The notes below the pieces were generated by a model that was given only the letters and a program-made list of their open reading frames with translations, searched no databases and had not been told where the DNA came from. A stretch of DNA of 64,000 nucleotides from Acidobacteriota bacterium (lineage in GTDB: Bacteria; Acidobacteriota; Blastocatellia; RBC074): contig JAFDVI010000032.1 in the NCBI GenBank assembly GCA_018269055.1, forward strand, positions 1 to 64,000, read 5' to 3'. Numbering within the stretch: position 1 is the first letter of the stretch; every line of letters starts with the position of its first letter. A program made the translations under genes and the position numbers. Positions 19,642 to 29,693 of the stretch are shown here, in pieces.

Positions 19642-19687
19642 TGTTTTTTACCGACTCCCATTTACCGATTTTCGACTACTGTTTTGA

Positions 19688-20329
19688 ATGACTAAATTTC
19701 ACATTTTTTCTGACTTTGACGGCACGATCACTGAAAAAGACACGCTGGTTTTTCTGGCAACCAATCTGGGCGGAGGCGAAAAAATGGTGCAAACCATTGG
19801 TCGCTTGATTCGTTCCGGCGAACTGAGCTTGAGCGAGGGCATTGCCGCCGAAATGCGCAGCATCCGGCGCCCATTTGCCGACGCTGAAAAATTATTGCGC
19901 GAACAGGTGCGGATTGATCCGGGCTTTGTCCCTTTTGCAGCGTGGTGTGAATCAAAAGCGATTCCGCTGACCATTTTGAGCGCGGGCTTTCACCAACTGA
20001 TTGATCTGTTCATTCAGCGCGAGGCGTTTCCGCATCTGGAAGTGCTGGCCAATACCTTGAAACCGAATGAACAAATCGGCTGGCAATGCGTGTTTCGCGA
20101 CAAAAGCGGTTGGGGGCACGACAAAGCCGTGGCGATCAAAGCCGCAAAACAACGCGGCGAACACACGATTTTCATCGGCGACGGATTGTCCGACCGCGGA
20201 GCCGCCGATGTCGCCGACGAAGTGTTCGCCAAACATTCGCTGGTCGAACATTGCCGCCAGCGCAAAATCAACTTTCACGAATTTCAAACCTTCGAGGATG
20301 TTTTGAAGCAATTGCAGGAAAAATTGTAG
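19688..20329 (+). CDS. MtnX-like HAD phosphatase
   Basis: A 213-residue HAD-superfamily phosphatase. Motif I is FSDFDGTITEKDT, motif II is LSAGF, and motif III/IV contains FIGDGLSDRGAADVADEVFA. The arrangement and length match MtnX-type 2-hydroxy-3-keto-5-methylthiopentenyl-1-phosphate phosphatases of methionine salvage and related phosphoserine-phosphatase-like enzymes. The exact substrate cannot be told, since no other salvage gene is nearby. Confidence 0.82.
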   Translation: MTKFHIFSDFDGTITEKDTLVFLATNLGGGEKMVQTIGRLIRSGELSLSEGIAAEMRSIRRPFADAEKLLREQVRIDPGFVPFAAWCESKAIPLTILSAGFHQLIDLFIQREAFPHLEVLANTLKPNEQIGWQCVFRDKSGWGHDKAVAIKAAKQRGEHTIFIGDGLSDRGAADVADEVFAKHSLVEHCRQRKINFHEFQTFEDVLKQLQEKL

Positions 20330-20415
20330 AGCAAGCTGCCCAGCTTGCCTGGTTTTCCGGCAGAGGGCGTTTACTGAAGAAGCAGACCAACTGACAGTTT
20401 GTCCAACACTGAGTT

Positions 20416-21168
20416 ATGAGCACCCTGATTCTGAGTCAACAAAGCGAAGAGCACGAATTACAACGCCGCCGCGAAGAGTTGGCGCAGTTGGAAACCTCCA
20501 TTACCGAACGCGAAACGCAACTGGCGGGCGTCAAAGTGGGCTTGAGCGCGTTCGAGGTGCGATACCTGACCGTGGTCGGCAACCGATACGATGAACTGGC
20601 GAAAATTGAAAAGCAGATCGCCAAGCTGCAGGGCCTGGAATTCGACGAAAACTACGACGGCGATTCGCTGGCCGATGACGAAGTCGGTTGCGGCCAAAAC
20701 CGTTTGCATACAGACAAGCTGAAGAAGCTCTACAAGGAAGTCGCGCGCAAGTTTCATCCCGATCTGGCTTCGTGCCCGCAAGAGCGTCAGCATCGTCACC
20801 AATTGATGATCGAAGTCAATCATGCCTACGAATCCGGCGCAGAAGAAAAGTTGCAGGAGCTGCTGGAAGCCGGAGCCAGTTTGGAAGCCGTGGAAATGAG
20901 CGGCGCGAGGTCCGCCGAGATGATTCTACTGCTAAGAAAAATTGCCGAAGCCCAGCAACGCCTGAATGATCTGGAAAGCGAAATTGCCGAAACGACGGCG
21001 TCGGAAATTTACAAACTCAAACTCCGCGTCGAAACCGCCGAAGTGCTGGAAGAAGATTTGTTCGCTGACCTGGTGCTGCAAGTGGATCGGCAAATCAAAA
21101 AAGCGCAAAACCGATTGTTCCACTTGCAACTGATTTATCAAGATGAAATTGTCGAAGCCTGTTCGTAG
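20416..21168 (+). CDS. Coiled-coil J-domain protein
   Basis: A 250-residue protein with an N-terminal coiled coil (residues ~5-75), a central J-domain-like segment KLKKLYKEVARKFHPDLA containing the HPD tripeptide (near residue 113), and a second coiled coil to the C-terminus. The HPD loop implies stimulation of a Hsp70 (DnaK) ATPase. No Gly/Phe or zinc region follows, so it is not a canonical DnaJ. Client and partners are unknown. Confidence 0.8.
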   Translation: MSTLILSQQSEEHELQRRREELAQLETSITERETQLAGVKVGLSAFEVRYLTVVGNRYDELAKIEKQIAKLQGLEFDENYDGDSLADDEVGCGQNRLHTDKLKKLYKEVARKFHPDLASCPQERQHRHQLMIEVNHAYESGAEEKLQELLEAGASLEAVEMSGARSAEMILLLRKIAEAQQRLNDLESEIAETTASEIYKLKLRVETAEVLEEDLFADLVLQVDRQIKKAQNRLFHLQLIYQDEIVEACS

Positions 21169-21171
21169 CCC

Positions 21172-21400
21172 CGGCTTCAGCCGGAATCGTTCTACCGGCA
21201 AGCTAAATCAAAACAAAAAACTTTGAGACAGGATTAACAGGATTTTCAGGATAAACGGAATTCCAACTTGATTGGAGCCTTGTTGAAATTGGCGTTTCTG
21301 AAAATCCTGCCCAATCCTGTAAATCCTGTCGAAAAAAGAGTGTCCCAATGTTGTTTGTTCTGATTTAGCCGCCTGAAGGCGGAACTACGAACTTTACGTA
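21172..21400. repeat. Dispersed ACAGGATT inverted repeat region
   Basis: The gap between the J-domain gene and the next small gene has GACAGGATTAACAGGATT on the left and AATCCTGTAAATCCTGTC on the right, forming an imperfect inverted repeat. A GCCGGCTTCAGCCGG-like and a GCCTGAAGGC palindrome lie at the edges. These are dispersed non-coding repeats. Confidence 0.7.
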
Positions 21401-21414
21401 CTCGATTGGACGAA

Positions 21415-21762
21415 ATGCCCAAGTTCAACTACGACAATCGCCGGTTTGCGGGCGTCAGCAACTCCGAAACCGGCGAAGTCAGTTCCGAAACCATCTTTCA
21501 TTACCACCAACAGGACGAAATCGTCTGGGCGACGTATTCCGGCGGCAGCATTCGTTTCGGCACATTGGTGGCAACCGTGGACGCCAATGGCTGCCTGGAC
21601 ATGCGATACCAACACGTCAATCAGCAAGGCGAACTTTGTACAGGCAAATGTATTTCGACGCCGGAAGTGCTGCCCGATGGCCGCTACAGGCTGCACGAAT
21701 CTTGGCAGTGGACCAGTGGCGATTGTTCGGCGGGAACTTCAGTAGTGGAAGAGCTTGTTTAA
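21415..21762 (+). CDS. Small conserved protein of unknown function
   Basis: A 115-residue protein (MPKFNYDNRRFAGVSNSETG). It is rich in beta-strand patterns such as ETIFHYHQQDEIVWATYSGG and IRFGTLVATVDANG. Similar ~110-residue proteins in bacteria are often mislabelled as N-acetylglutamate synthase; no acetyltransferase motif is visible here. I prefer the ATG at 21415 over an in-frame TTG nine bases upstream. Function is unknown. Confidence 0.65.
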   Translation: MPKFNYDNRRFAGVSNSETGEVSSETIFHYHQQDEIVWATYSGGSIRFGTLVATVDANGCLDMRYQHVNQQGELCTGKCISTPEVLPDGRYRLHESWQWTSGDCSAGTSVVEELV

Positions 21763-21860
21763 GAAGCTCAGCAGTCCCAAACAAGCAATTTGGGAAATGG
21801 TCGCCTTCGCACAAATGATTTGAACCAACCAGCAGAGTTCCGGCCTGGCCGACCCGGATG

Positions 21861-24800
21861 TTAGGGAGCAAAGTATCCTGACAGATCAATCACCAGATCC
21901 GTCTGCGACGCCGAAAGCATCTTGAACGCACCATCTATCCCACCCAACCCAACAATGAAGTGACGATTGACGATTTGTCCGGCTTTGTAGTTTGAGACAG
22001 CCGTCGTTGGCTGTGAAGCGGCGCTTGGCCATAAGGTCAGAAAGCCGTTCGCGCCGGGAAAGACCACCGTTGCATTGCCCACCACTGCCGACGCAGAGGA
22101 CGGGATCGTCAAACTATCGCACACTCCGCGCGCAGGTTGTGTGTAGACCTGACTGGCATTGAGCGGTGCGTTGGGTTTGTAACAACCCGGGCTATTCGGA
22201 TCGTTGCGTGTGTCCAGCAAGCGTACCGGATGCGCCAAAGGCATAAAAAGCAGTCCCGCGCCGTTCGTATCGCTTGCCTCAGGGCTGAAGTATCCCAGCA
22301 CGTCCACCACCAGATGGGTCGTTGCTGAAGTGTAAATTTGGAATTCCCCCGAGGGTGACAATCCAACTGTGAAGGGTCCGTTGACGATCTGGCCGACACC
22401 GTAATTCGACGAGGCGATGAACGGACGGTTGGCATCAGCCGGAAAGAGTGTCAGGAAACCGCTGGCTTGCGGATCAACTGTAGTGGCGTTGCCGACCACT
22501 GCGCGCGCCGCAGCAGGAATTCCCGTGCAGCCGGTGGTCGCCGTTTGCGGCGTCTCACTGCCGGTCGCAAGCGGCGCGCCCGGGCGTACGCAGCCGACTG
22601 TCGCGCCCGGCCTGGTGTCGAGCAATCGGACAGGCGCAGGCAATGGATGAAAATACAGACCGCCTGCGCCGGGCGGAGCGTAATATCCGGTCACATCAGC
22701 CACTACATCAGTGGCGGTCGAAGCGTAAATGTTGAACGCTCCATCGGCTGCGCCCAACCCGACAGTGAAGACGTTATTGATGACTTCATTGAGGCGGTAG
22801 TTGGTGGTGGCAACCAGTGGCCGCGAAGCGTCGCTGGGATAGAGCGTCAGGAAGCCGCCGCCTGAGTTCACCGTTGTCACATTACCCGTGATGGCACGCG
22901 CTGTGGGCGGGATGGTGCAGATATCACGCCCCAATTGCGTGATCGAAGTATTGGCTGCAATTGGCATGTTGGGTTGAGTGCAGGCGTTGGGGCTGGTACC
23001 GGGCCTTGTGTCGAGCAGTCGCACTGGCACCGGCAGCGGATAAAACATCAACCCCGGATTGGCAGCGATCGTCCCGGAGTATTGCCGCTCGCCTGTGCAG
23101 AAATTGAAGTCAATCGCGGACACAGTGAAGTTGTAAGCGCCCGTCACCGTCGGCGTGCCCGACAGCAATCCGCCGGACGACAGCGTCACGCCCGCCGGCA
23201 GAGCGCCTGCACTGATTGCGAAGCCATAGGACGGAGTGCCGCCGCTGGCGGTCAGTTGTTGGCTGAAGAAGGTAAAAGCCGTCAGCGTGGGCAGCGTCAC
23301 CGGCGTGATGCTGATGGCCGGGCAAGGGTTGATGACCAACGAATAACTCTTCACGCCCGCCAGTCCGTTTTGGCTGGCGACGGCGATCGTAAAGTTGAAC
23401 GTGCCGCTTCCCGTGGGCGTGCCGGAGAGCAAGCCCGTTGAGGGATTCAACGTCAGGTTACCCGGCGGCAGGTCGCCGGAGCTGATCGTCCAGGTGATCG
23501 TCCCGGTCGCGCCGCCGGTTTGCGAAAGCTGCTGGCTGTAAGGCTGTCCCATCTGGCCGCCGGGCAATGTGTTGGGCGCGATGGTCAGTGTCACGTCGTT
23601 TTCAACCGCGCCGATGTCCACCACGCCGCCGACCGGTCGCGTGTAGCCGCGTTGATCCATCGCCGGAGCGCCCGTGATCGTGCCCGCGTTGTGCGCCGGG
23701 CTGCCGGCCAGCAACAGGTGCGTTTGCGTCGAGCCGCCGTAATTGCCCAGGGGCGCGAGCTGCGGATTGAAGACGCCGACAATGTTGCCCTGGGTTCCGT
23801 TGGTCATTCCTCCGCCTGCCCCGATCAGGTTGTAAGAACTGCTCGGGCCTGCATTGCCTGTAATGTCGGAGAAGGCGCCGCCGGAAGTGTTGCCAGAAAC
23901 GATGGTGTTCATCAGCGTCATGAAATCTGTTCCCGTTGGCTGCAACCAAATTGCGCCCGGTTGTCCGGCGCCGCTGGTGGAGTTATTCGTCACCGTGCAG
24001 TTGGTCAAGCTGATGATTGAAAATACCGGGCTAGAGGGTTCGGATCGGATTGCCGAAGCGCCGGTCGTGGACATGTTCCCGCTCACCGTCGTATTGGTCA
24101 GCTTCACTGTGTTGATTGTAGCGCTGGCTTTGTTATGGATCCCGCCGGTGTCATTGCCCGTATTGCCGCTGACAGTGGAGTCCTGGATGAAGGCGTCTCT
24201 GTCCTGCGAGTAAATGCCGCCGGCCTGATTGGCGCTGTTGTTGCTGACGGTCGAGCGATTGATCGTCAGAGCGCCGCCGAAGATCGCGGCAATCCCGCCG
24301 CCGGTGGCCGCCTGATTGCCCGTAATCACACAATCATTGATGACAAGTTCCGTCCCGTTGGCAAAAACGCCCCCGCCGGAGGCCGAGGTATTGCCGTTTG
24401 CGACGGTCAGGCCGGAGAGCGTGGCGCTTTGGCCGGCGAAGCCGAAGATGCGGTAATTGCCGCCCGTGTTGCGCCGCACCGTCAGCAGGTTCGCGCCGGG
24501 GCCGGCGATGACCAGGGGTTGGGTAATGTCAGGCAGCGCGCCCGCCAGGTTGATCGTGCCGGTGACGCTGAAAGTAATTCTGTCCACGCCGCTGCCTGCC
24601 GGGCAATCGGTCGAGCCGGATTGACTGTCGGTGTTGGCGTTGATGATCGCCTCGCGCAGCGAACATTGCCCGTTGGTGTTCTGTTCGTCGGCCAGCGTGG
24701 TCACGACCATCGGCGGGGTATAAAAGACGTAGGCCGCGCCGGAATTAGTGGCGCTGTTGTCGGCCTGATTGCCGTTCACGCCGGTCGCGTTGCTGTCTTC

Positions 24801-26741
24801 CCAATACGCTCCGATCACCACTGTGTCGCCCGACACTGCGACAGAGTGGCCGAAAAAGTCACTCGTATCAGTGTTGGAGGCCTTGAGGTAGGCCTGTTGC
24901 GTCCAGGTCGTGCCGCTGCGCACGAAGACGTAGGCCGCGCCTGAATGAAGGGCGCTGTTGTCTGCCTGGTTGCCGTTCACGCCGGTGGCGCTGCTGTCTT
25001 CCAACCACGCCCCGACCACCACCGTGTCGCCCGACACCGCGACGGAGTCGCCGAACTCGTCATCCGCCTCGGTGTTGGAGGCTTTGAGGTAGGCCTGCTG
25101 CGTCCAGATCGTGCCGCTGCGCCCAAAGACATAGGCCGCGCCGGCACTAAGGGCGCTGTTGTCGGCCTGATTGCCGTTCACGCCGGTGGCGCTGCTGCTC
25201 TCAAACCACGCTCCGACCACCACGGTGTCGCCTGATACCGCGACGGAGTCGCCGAACTCGTCAAATGCCTCGGTGTTGGAGGCTTTGAGGTAGGCCTGCT
25301 GGCTCCAGCTCGCGCCGCTGCGCACGAAGACGTAGGCCGCGCCGGCACTAAGGGCGCTGTTGTCGGCCTGGTTGCCGTTTACCCCGGTCGCGCTGCTGTC
25401 TTCCTGATATGCCCCGACCACCACCGTGTCGCCCGACACCGCGACGGAGTAGCCGAAATTATCATTCGCATCGGTGTTTGAGGCCTTGAGGTAGGCCTGC
25501 TGGGTCCAGGTCGTGCCGCTGCGCCCAAAGATGTAGGCCGCGCCGGCAGCAGGGGCACTGTTGTTGGCCTGATTGCCGTTCACCCCGGTCGCATTGCTGG
25601 ATTCCCGATACGCTCCAACCACCACCGTGTCGCCCGACACCGCGACGGAGTAGCCGAACTGGTCACCTGCATCGGTGTTGGAGGCTTTGAGGTAGGCCTG
25701 CTGCGTCCAGGTCGCGCCGCTGCGCACGAAGACGTAGGCCGCGCCGGAATTAGCGGCGCTGTTGTCGGCCTGGTTGCCATTCACCCCGGTCGCGCTGCTG
25801 TCTTCCGCAGCCGCTCCGACCACCACGGTGTCGCCCGACACCGCGACGGAGCCGCCGAACTCGTCACCCGCCCCGGTGTTTGAGGCTTTGAGGTAGGCCT
25901 GCTGCGTGAAGTTCGGGTCAACGGTCACGGGATAGGTTGCCGCCGCGTCCTCCACCTCCAGCCGCAGCTCTTTGCCGCGGGCGCTCATCCGCGCCTCGAG
26001 CGGCCGTCCGCACGCATCCGACGCGGCCAGGTGATCGTAGCGCAACACTCGGTTGCCCGCCGCGTCCAGGAATTCCACGGCCTGCCCATCGGCCCCAGCC
26101 TGCGCCCGCAACTCACTGGTGAGCGCCAGCGCCAGCCGCAACGGCTCACCGCCGCGCCTTTCGCCCGGCGGTTGCTTGAGCGTAAAGCCCTGTTCCAGCC
26201 CTTCTGCCGTGTTCACGTACCACTCTTTGATTGCGGATTGCGGCCAATGCTGGATGCCGATTGCGGATTCAGCGGCGAGCGTCCGTTCGTACTCGACGCG
26301 GCTCCCTTGCGCCGTCGGCACGCCGTCGCCCGCGACAAGCTGCCGGTCGCCGTAGCCCGCGCTCTGCAGCTTCAATCCCAAGCGCCAGACGTTGGGCTGC
26401 GTGGCGGAAGCCAATTCGACGCCGTCCGGGGCGAAGCCGGCCCGCAACTGCTGCGCGGGATTGTTCGCTACGAAATGACTGTTGTGCACGCTGCGTTGTT
26501 CTTCGGGCACGGTTTTGATGCCGTAGCGCGTCGCCGTCATCACCTTGTTGAGCGAAGCGTAGAGTCCTTGCTGTTTGAGGTGTTCGACCGCCGGCGCGCC
26601 CTGCAGGCTGGGCAAGCTGACCGAAGCTGAATTCGCCGGAGTCTTACGCACCGGCCAATGATAGATCGCGAGCGCCAGCACAATGCCAGCGAGCGAAAAA
26701 CAGAGGGGCACAATACGAAGAGTTTTTCTGAGTGCTGACAT
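21861..26741 (-). CDS. Giant secreted FG-GAP / beta-helix / Ig-like surface protein
   Basis: A 1626-residue exported protein. An N-terminal membrane/signal segment (VPLCFSLAGIVLALAIYHW) is followed by a ~200-residue domain and then six tandem 67-residue FG-GAP-type repeats (QQAYLKASNT...FGYSVAVSGDTVVVGAY). Next come a CSLREAI-motif segment, a right-handed beta-helix (LSGLTVANGNTSASGGGVFANG), two putative Ig/He_PIG domains (LPPGNLTLNPSTGLLSGTPT), and three ~125-residue modules each with PVRLLDTRP. It is probably an adhesin or surface scaffold; no enzymatic residues are recognised. High nucleotide identity between the tandem repeats suggests recent amplification or conversion. Confidence 0.85.
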   Translation of the reverse strand: MSALRKTLRIVPLCFSLAGIVLALAIYHWPVRKTPANSASVSLPSLQGAPAVEHLKQQGLYASLNKVMTATRYGIKTVPEEQRSVHNSHFVANNPAQQLRAGFAPDGVELASATQPNVWRLGLKLQSAGYGDRQLVAGDGVPTAQGSRVEYERTLAAESAIGIQHWPQSAIKEWYVNTAEGLEQGFTLKQPPGERRGGEPLRLALALTSELRAQAGADGQAVEFLDAAGNRVLRYDHLAASDACGRPLEARMSARGKELRLEVEDAAATYPVTVDPNFTQQAYLKASNTGAGDEFGGSVAVSGDTVVVGAAAEDSSATGVNGNQADNSAANSGAAYVFVRSGATWTQQAYLKASNTDAGDQFGYSVAVSGDTVVVGAYRESSNATGVNGNQANNSAPAAGAAYIFGRSGTTWTQQAYLKASNTDANDNFGYSVAVSGDTVVVGAYQEDSSATGVNGNQADNSALSAGAAYVFVRSGASWSQQAYLKASNTEAFDEFGDSVAVSGDTVVVGAWFESSSATGVNGNQADNSALSAGAAYVFGRSGTIWTQQAYLKASNTEADDEFGDSVAVSGDTVVVGAWLEDSSATGVNGNQADNSALHSGAAYVFVRSGTTWTQQAYLKASNTDTSDFFGHSVAVSGDTVVIGAYWEDSNATGVNGNQADNSATNSGAAYVFYTPPMVVTTLADEQNTNGQCSLREAIINANTDSQSGSTDCPAGSGVDRITFSVTGTINLAGALPDITQPLVIAGPGANLLTVRRNTGGNYRIFGFAGQSATLSGLTVANGNTSASGGGVFANGTELVINDCVITGNQAATGGGIAAIFGGALTINRSTVSNNSANQAGGIYSQDRDAFIQDSTVSGNTGNDTGGIHNKASATINTVKLTNTTVSGNMSTTGASAIRSEPSSPVFSIISLTNCTVTNNSTSGAGQPGAIWLQPTGTDFMTLMNTIVSGNTSGGAFSDITGNAGPSSSYNLIGAGGGMTNGTQGNIVGVFNPQLAPLGNYGGSTQTHLLLAGSPAHNAGTITGAPAMDQRGYTRPVGGVVDIGAVENDVTLTIAPNTLPGGQMGQPYSQQLSQTGGATGTITWTISSGDLPPGNLTLNPSTGLLSGTPTGSGTFNFTIAVASQNGLAGVKSYSLVINPCPAISITPVTLPTLTAFTFFSQQLTASGGTPSYGFAISAGALPAGVTLSSGGLLSGTPTVTGAYNFTVSAIDFNFCTGERQYSGTIAANPGLMFYPLPVPVRLLDTRPGTSPNACTQPNMPIAANTSITQLGRDICTIPPTARAITGNVTTVNSGGGFLTLYPSDASRPLVATTNYRLNEVINNVFTVGLGAADGAFNIYASTATDVVADVTGYYAPPGAGGLYFHPLPAPVRLLDTRPGATVGCVRPGAPLATGSETPQTATTGCTGIPAAARAVVGNATTVDPQASGFLTLFPADANRPFIASSNYGVGQIVNGPFTVGLSPSGEFQIYTSATTHLVVDVLGYFSPEASDTNGAGLLFMPLAHPVRLLDTRNDPNSPGCYKPNAPLNASQVYTQPARGVCDSLTIPSSASAVVGNATVVFPGANGFLTLWPSAASQPTTAVSNYKAGQIVNRHFIVGLGGIDGAFKMLSASQTDLVIDLSGYFAP
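24709..25915 (-). repeat. Six tandem 201-bp coding repeats
   Basis: Six copies of a 67-codon unit, each containing SVAVSGDTVV and ATGVNGNQA, lie head to tail inside the giant surface-protein gene. Variation is concentrated in a few residues after NT and after VVGA. They are coding repeats of a beta-propeller-like region and are not CRISPR. Confidence 0.9.
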
Positions 26742-26772
26742 CGGATTGTTCTCCTTGGAGTTGAAAGACGTT

Positions 26773-27036
26773 TCACTCGCGGCTTGCCAGTAGCGAGTTT
26801 AGACAAACGAGAAGCAAACCTTCAGTCGTCTCCGCGAAGTGAATGCGTTCCGCTTCGATTCGGCGGTAGATCGTACGCGTGCTCAGGCCGGTCAAGACCG
26901 CGGCCGCATCCGGCCTGATCATGACCGCCTCTGCTACGCAGCCGGGACACCAGGCGAGAACCGAACCGCCTGGTTTTCTGATCACCAGGACCTCACTCGA
27001 CTCGACGGTGACTGTGGTTCTCCTTTTTTTCCTCAT
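26773..27036 (-). CDS. Small helix-turn-helix (excisionase-like) protein
   Basis: An 87-residue protein with a MerR/excisionase-type helix-turn-helix in its second half (IRPDAAAVLTGLSTRTIYRRIEAERIHF) and a CPGC pair in the first half that could bind metal. It starts 31 bases upstream of the giant surface-protein gene and in the same direction, so it may regulate that gene. A GGGGCGG stretch precedes the ATG. It is divergent from the winged-helix PD40 gene at 27233. Confidence 0.65.
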   Translation of the reverse strand: MRKKRRTTVTVESSEVLVIRKPGGSVLAWCPGCVAEAVMIRPDAAAVLTGLSTRTIYRRIEAERIHFAETTEGLLLVCLNSLLASRE

Positions 27037-27232
27037 TCCGCCCCTTTTGGTTCTGCCAGCTTTGCGACGGCCACAGCCCTCGTCCTAGAATGCGCCCGAA
27101 TCAGGGGCCTTCGCCCCAGAACATCTTCCCCGCCTCAAATCGCAGCAGATCATGGGTAAGGTGATCTCGTTTGTCTTTACAAATTCCCGATAACTGTTTT
27201 GACAAATTCTTGACAGGATTCTTACAGCGGTT

Positions 27233-29443
27233 ATGGATAGACCAGCCAAGTACTTGTACGCCTTCGGTCCTTTTCTCCTGGACCCTGCGGAACGCCTCCT
27301 GCTGCGCGATGGCCGCACAGTGCCGCTCACTCCGAAGGCTTTCGCGACGCTCCTGGCGCTGGTCGAAAACAGTGGGCACGTCATCAACAAAGATGAGCTG
27401 ATGAAGCAGGTGTGGCCCGACACTTTCGTCGAGGAGGTCGGACTTGCCCGCAACATCTCTGTCTTGAGGAAAGTTCTGGGCGAGGGCCAGGACGAGCCGC
27501 AGTACATCGAGACAATTCCGAAGCTCGGCTACCGCTTCACGGCCAGCGTGCGACAAGTGCAAAACGCAAGCGTGGACTTGATAGTCGAGCGACACACCAG
27601 GGCTCGCGTCACGATTGAAGAGGAAGAGGAAAGCGCCCAAGAGTTAATCGAGAAGGATGCTGAACGCCTGCCGCTCGGCGCGAGCAGTCGTCGTGCCAGT
27701 CGTCGCCGAGGATGGCGGAGCTGGAGATGGCGCGCAGTCTTGCTATTCATCGGCGGTTTGCTGATTGGATCCAGCCTGTATTACTGGAGGGCGAGCAAAG
27801 CAAACGCCCATCCCACCTACCCGATGCGGCTGACCAATAATCCGGCGAATGACCAATTCCCGAAATGGTCGCCGGACGGCACGAAGATCGCTTTCACCAG
27901 CAACCGGGACGGCAAAGATGAGATCTATGTCATGGATGCCGACGGAAGTAATGTCAGAAGACTGACCCATAACTCGGCGATTGATCAGAACCCTACATGG
28001 TCGCCCGACGGGACGAAAATTGCTTTCTATAGCGACCGTGACGGCAACTCTGAGATTTATGTCATGGATGCTGATGGTAGCCACCAAATGAGGCTCACGA
28101 ACGACTCGGCAGTAGATGCCGGTCCTACCTGGTCGCCGGACGGTACGCGGATCGCCTTTACCAGTAACCGGAGCAATAGCTACCCATACAACTTCGACAT
28201 CTGGGTCATGAACTCGGACGGGAGCAACCAGACACGACTCACCACCGACCCGGAGTACGACGCCGACGTCGCCTGGTCGCCCGACGGCAAGAAGATTGCG
28301 TTCGTGAGCGGGCGGGACCAAAACTTCGAGGTCTACGTCATGAACGCTGACGGCACTAACCAGACCAACCTCACTCATCAAGCGATGAATGATGTAGCTC
28401 CAGCCTGGTCTCCCGACGGCGCCAGGATTGCGTTCATGAGCGGCAGGGATGGTAACCGTGAAATTTACGTGATGGACGCTGATGGCGGCAACCAAAGGAG
28501 ACTCACCAACAATCCGGGGAAAGATGACCGGCCTTGCTGGTCACCCGACGGCACAAAGATCGTCTACCAGAGCGAACGGGATGGCAATTACGAGCTCTAC
28601 GTGATTAAAGCCGACGACCTGACCAGGCTCACCAACAACGTGGCGGACGACGTGTGGCCCACGTGGCCACCTGACGGGACGCGCATTGCGTTCGCGAGTA
28701 AGCGGGACGGCAACTTCGAGATCTACGTGATGAAGGCTGACGGCAGCGCCCAGATGCGACTCACCAACAACCCAGCGGACGACACTCAACCTGCCTGGTC
28801 ACCCGACGGGACTAAGATCGCCTTCACAAGCGCCAGGGATGGCAACCTTGAGATTTACGTCATGGACCCGGATGGCAGCAGTCAACGGAGACTCACCAAC
28901 GATCCGGGGATGGACCTTAAACCCGCTTGGTCGCCTGACAGCAAGAAGATTACTTTCATGGGGAATCACGATGGCAGCTTTCAGATCTACTTGATGAACT
29001 CCGACGGCAGCTTTCAGACCAGGCTCATTGACAGGCCCGTGAGCGCTGGCGCAGTTACCTGGTCGCCAGACGGCAAGAAGATCGCATTCGAGAGCAATCA
29101 GCCCGGGCCGGGCAATCCGGTCGGCAAGCTTCAGGTCTATGTCATGAATGCCGATGGCACGGGCGTGAGGATGCTCACCGGCGACCAGACAAAGAACTCA
29201 ATTGAACCGGTCTGGTCGCCAGACGGGAGGAGGATTGCCTTCGCTCTGGTCGGTATTCTTGATGCTGACAGTAAGATCTATGTCATGGCGGCCGACGGCA
29301 GTCAGGCAATGCGGCTCACCAACAGCGTCTCATTTGACCGCAATCCCGTCTGGTCGCCAGACGGCACCCGAATCGCCTTCCAGAGCAACCGCGACGGCAA
29401 CTATGAAATTTACATCATGAACGTGTTATGGCCGGCGCAGTGA
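27233..29443 (+). CDS. Winged-helix / transmembrane / PD40 (TolB-like) propeller protein
   Basis: A 736-residue membrane sensor-regulator. Residues ~5-105 are a CadC-type winged helix (FGPFLLDPAERLLLRDG, IPKLGYRFTASV). A basic linker leads to one transmembrane helix (AVLLFIGGLLIGSSLYYW, ~180). The remaining ~520 residues are about thirteen PD40 repeats, each with WSPDGTKIAF and EIYVMDADGS. Topology implies cytoplasmic DNA binding and a periplasmic propeller. Such architecture is abundant in Acidobacteria; the ligand is unknown. Confidence 0.9.
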   Translation: MDRPAKYLYAFGPFLLDPAERLLLRDGRTVPLTPKAFATLLALVENSGHVINKDELMKQVWPDTFVEEVGLARNISVLRKVLGEGQDEPQYIETIPKLGYRFTASVRQVQNASVDLIVERHTRARVTIEEEEESAQELIEKDAERLPLGASSRRASRRRGWRSWRWRAVLLFIGGLLIGSSLYYWRASKANAHPTYPMRLTNNPANDQFPKWSPDGTKIAFTSNRDGKDEIYVMDADGSNVRRLTHNSAIDQNPTWSPDGTKIAFYSDRDGNSEIYVMDADGSHQMRLTNDSAVDAGPTWSPDGTRIAFTSNRSNSYPYNFDIWVMNSDGSNQTRLTTDPEYDADVAWSPDGKKIAFVSGRDQNFEVYVMNADGTNQTNLTHQAMNDVAPAWSPDGARIAFMSGRDGNREIYVMDADGGNQRRLTNNPGKDDRPCWSPDGTKIVYQSERDGNYELYVIKADDLTRLTNNVADDVWPTWPPDGTRIAFASKRDGNFEIYVMKADGSAQMRLTNNPADDTQPAWSPDGTKIAFTSARDGNLEIYVMDPDGSSQRRLTNDPGMDLKPAWSPDSKKITFMGNHDGSFQIYLMNSDGSFQTRLIDRPVSAGAVTWSPDGKKIAFESNQPGPGNPVGKLQVYVMNADGTGVRMLTGDQTKNSIEPVWSPDGRRIAFALVGILDADSKIYVMAADGSQAMRLTNSVSFDRNPVWSPDGTRIAFQSNRDGNYEIYIMNVLWPAQ

Positions 29444-29693
29444 ACTCGTCATTCGCTAATTTTGATCTGTTGGCAAGAGAGTTACTCAAAACGATTCTGC
29501 CGTAACGTCAACGGAAAGAACCACTGAAAACCACACTCTTCCGTTTCTAAATAATCTTCGGTGATCGGCAGTAAATGAATTTGCGCCATTTGTGGTCCGT
29601 TGTCACTGTCTCGGTGCTGTATTATCGTTCGCCTCGAATCGCGTATGTGCCCGGCGATTGCCGGTGCGAATCCAAGCTACCCGGAAAACTGTT

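Noticed and set aside
24135-24944. Long plus-strand frame of 269 codons
   Set aside because: It is antisense to the tandem repeats of the giant surface protein; its length follows from the repeats' codon bias.
24709-25915. Regular ~200-bp repeats as a CRISPR-like array
   Set aside because: Units are contiguous, in frame, encode FG-GAP repeats and have no spacers or cas genes.
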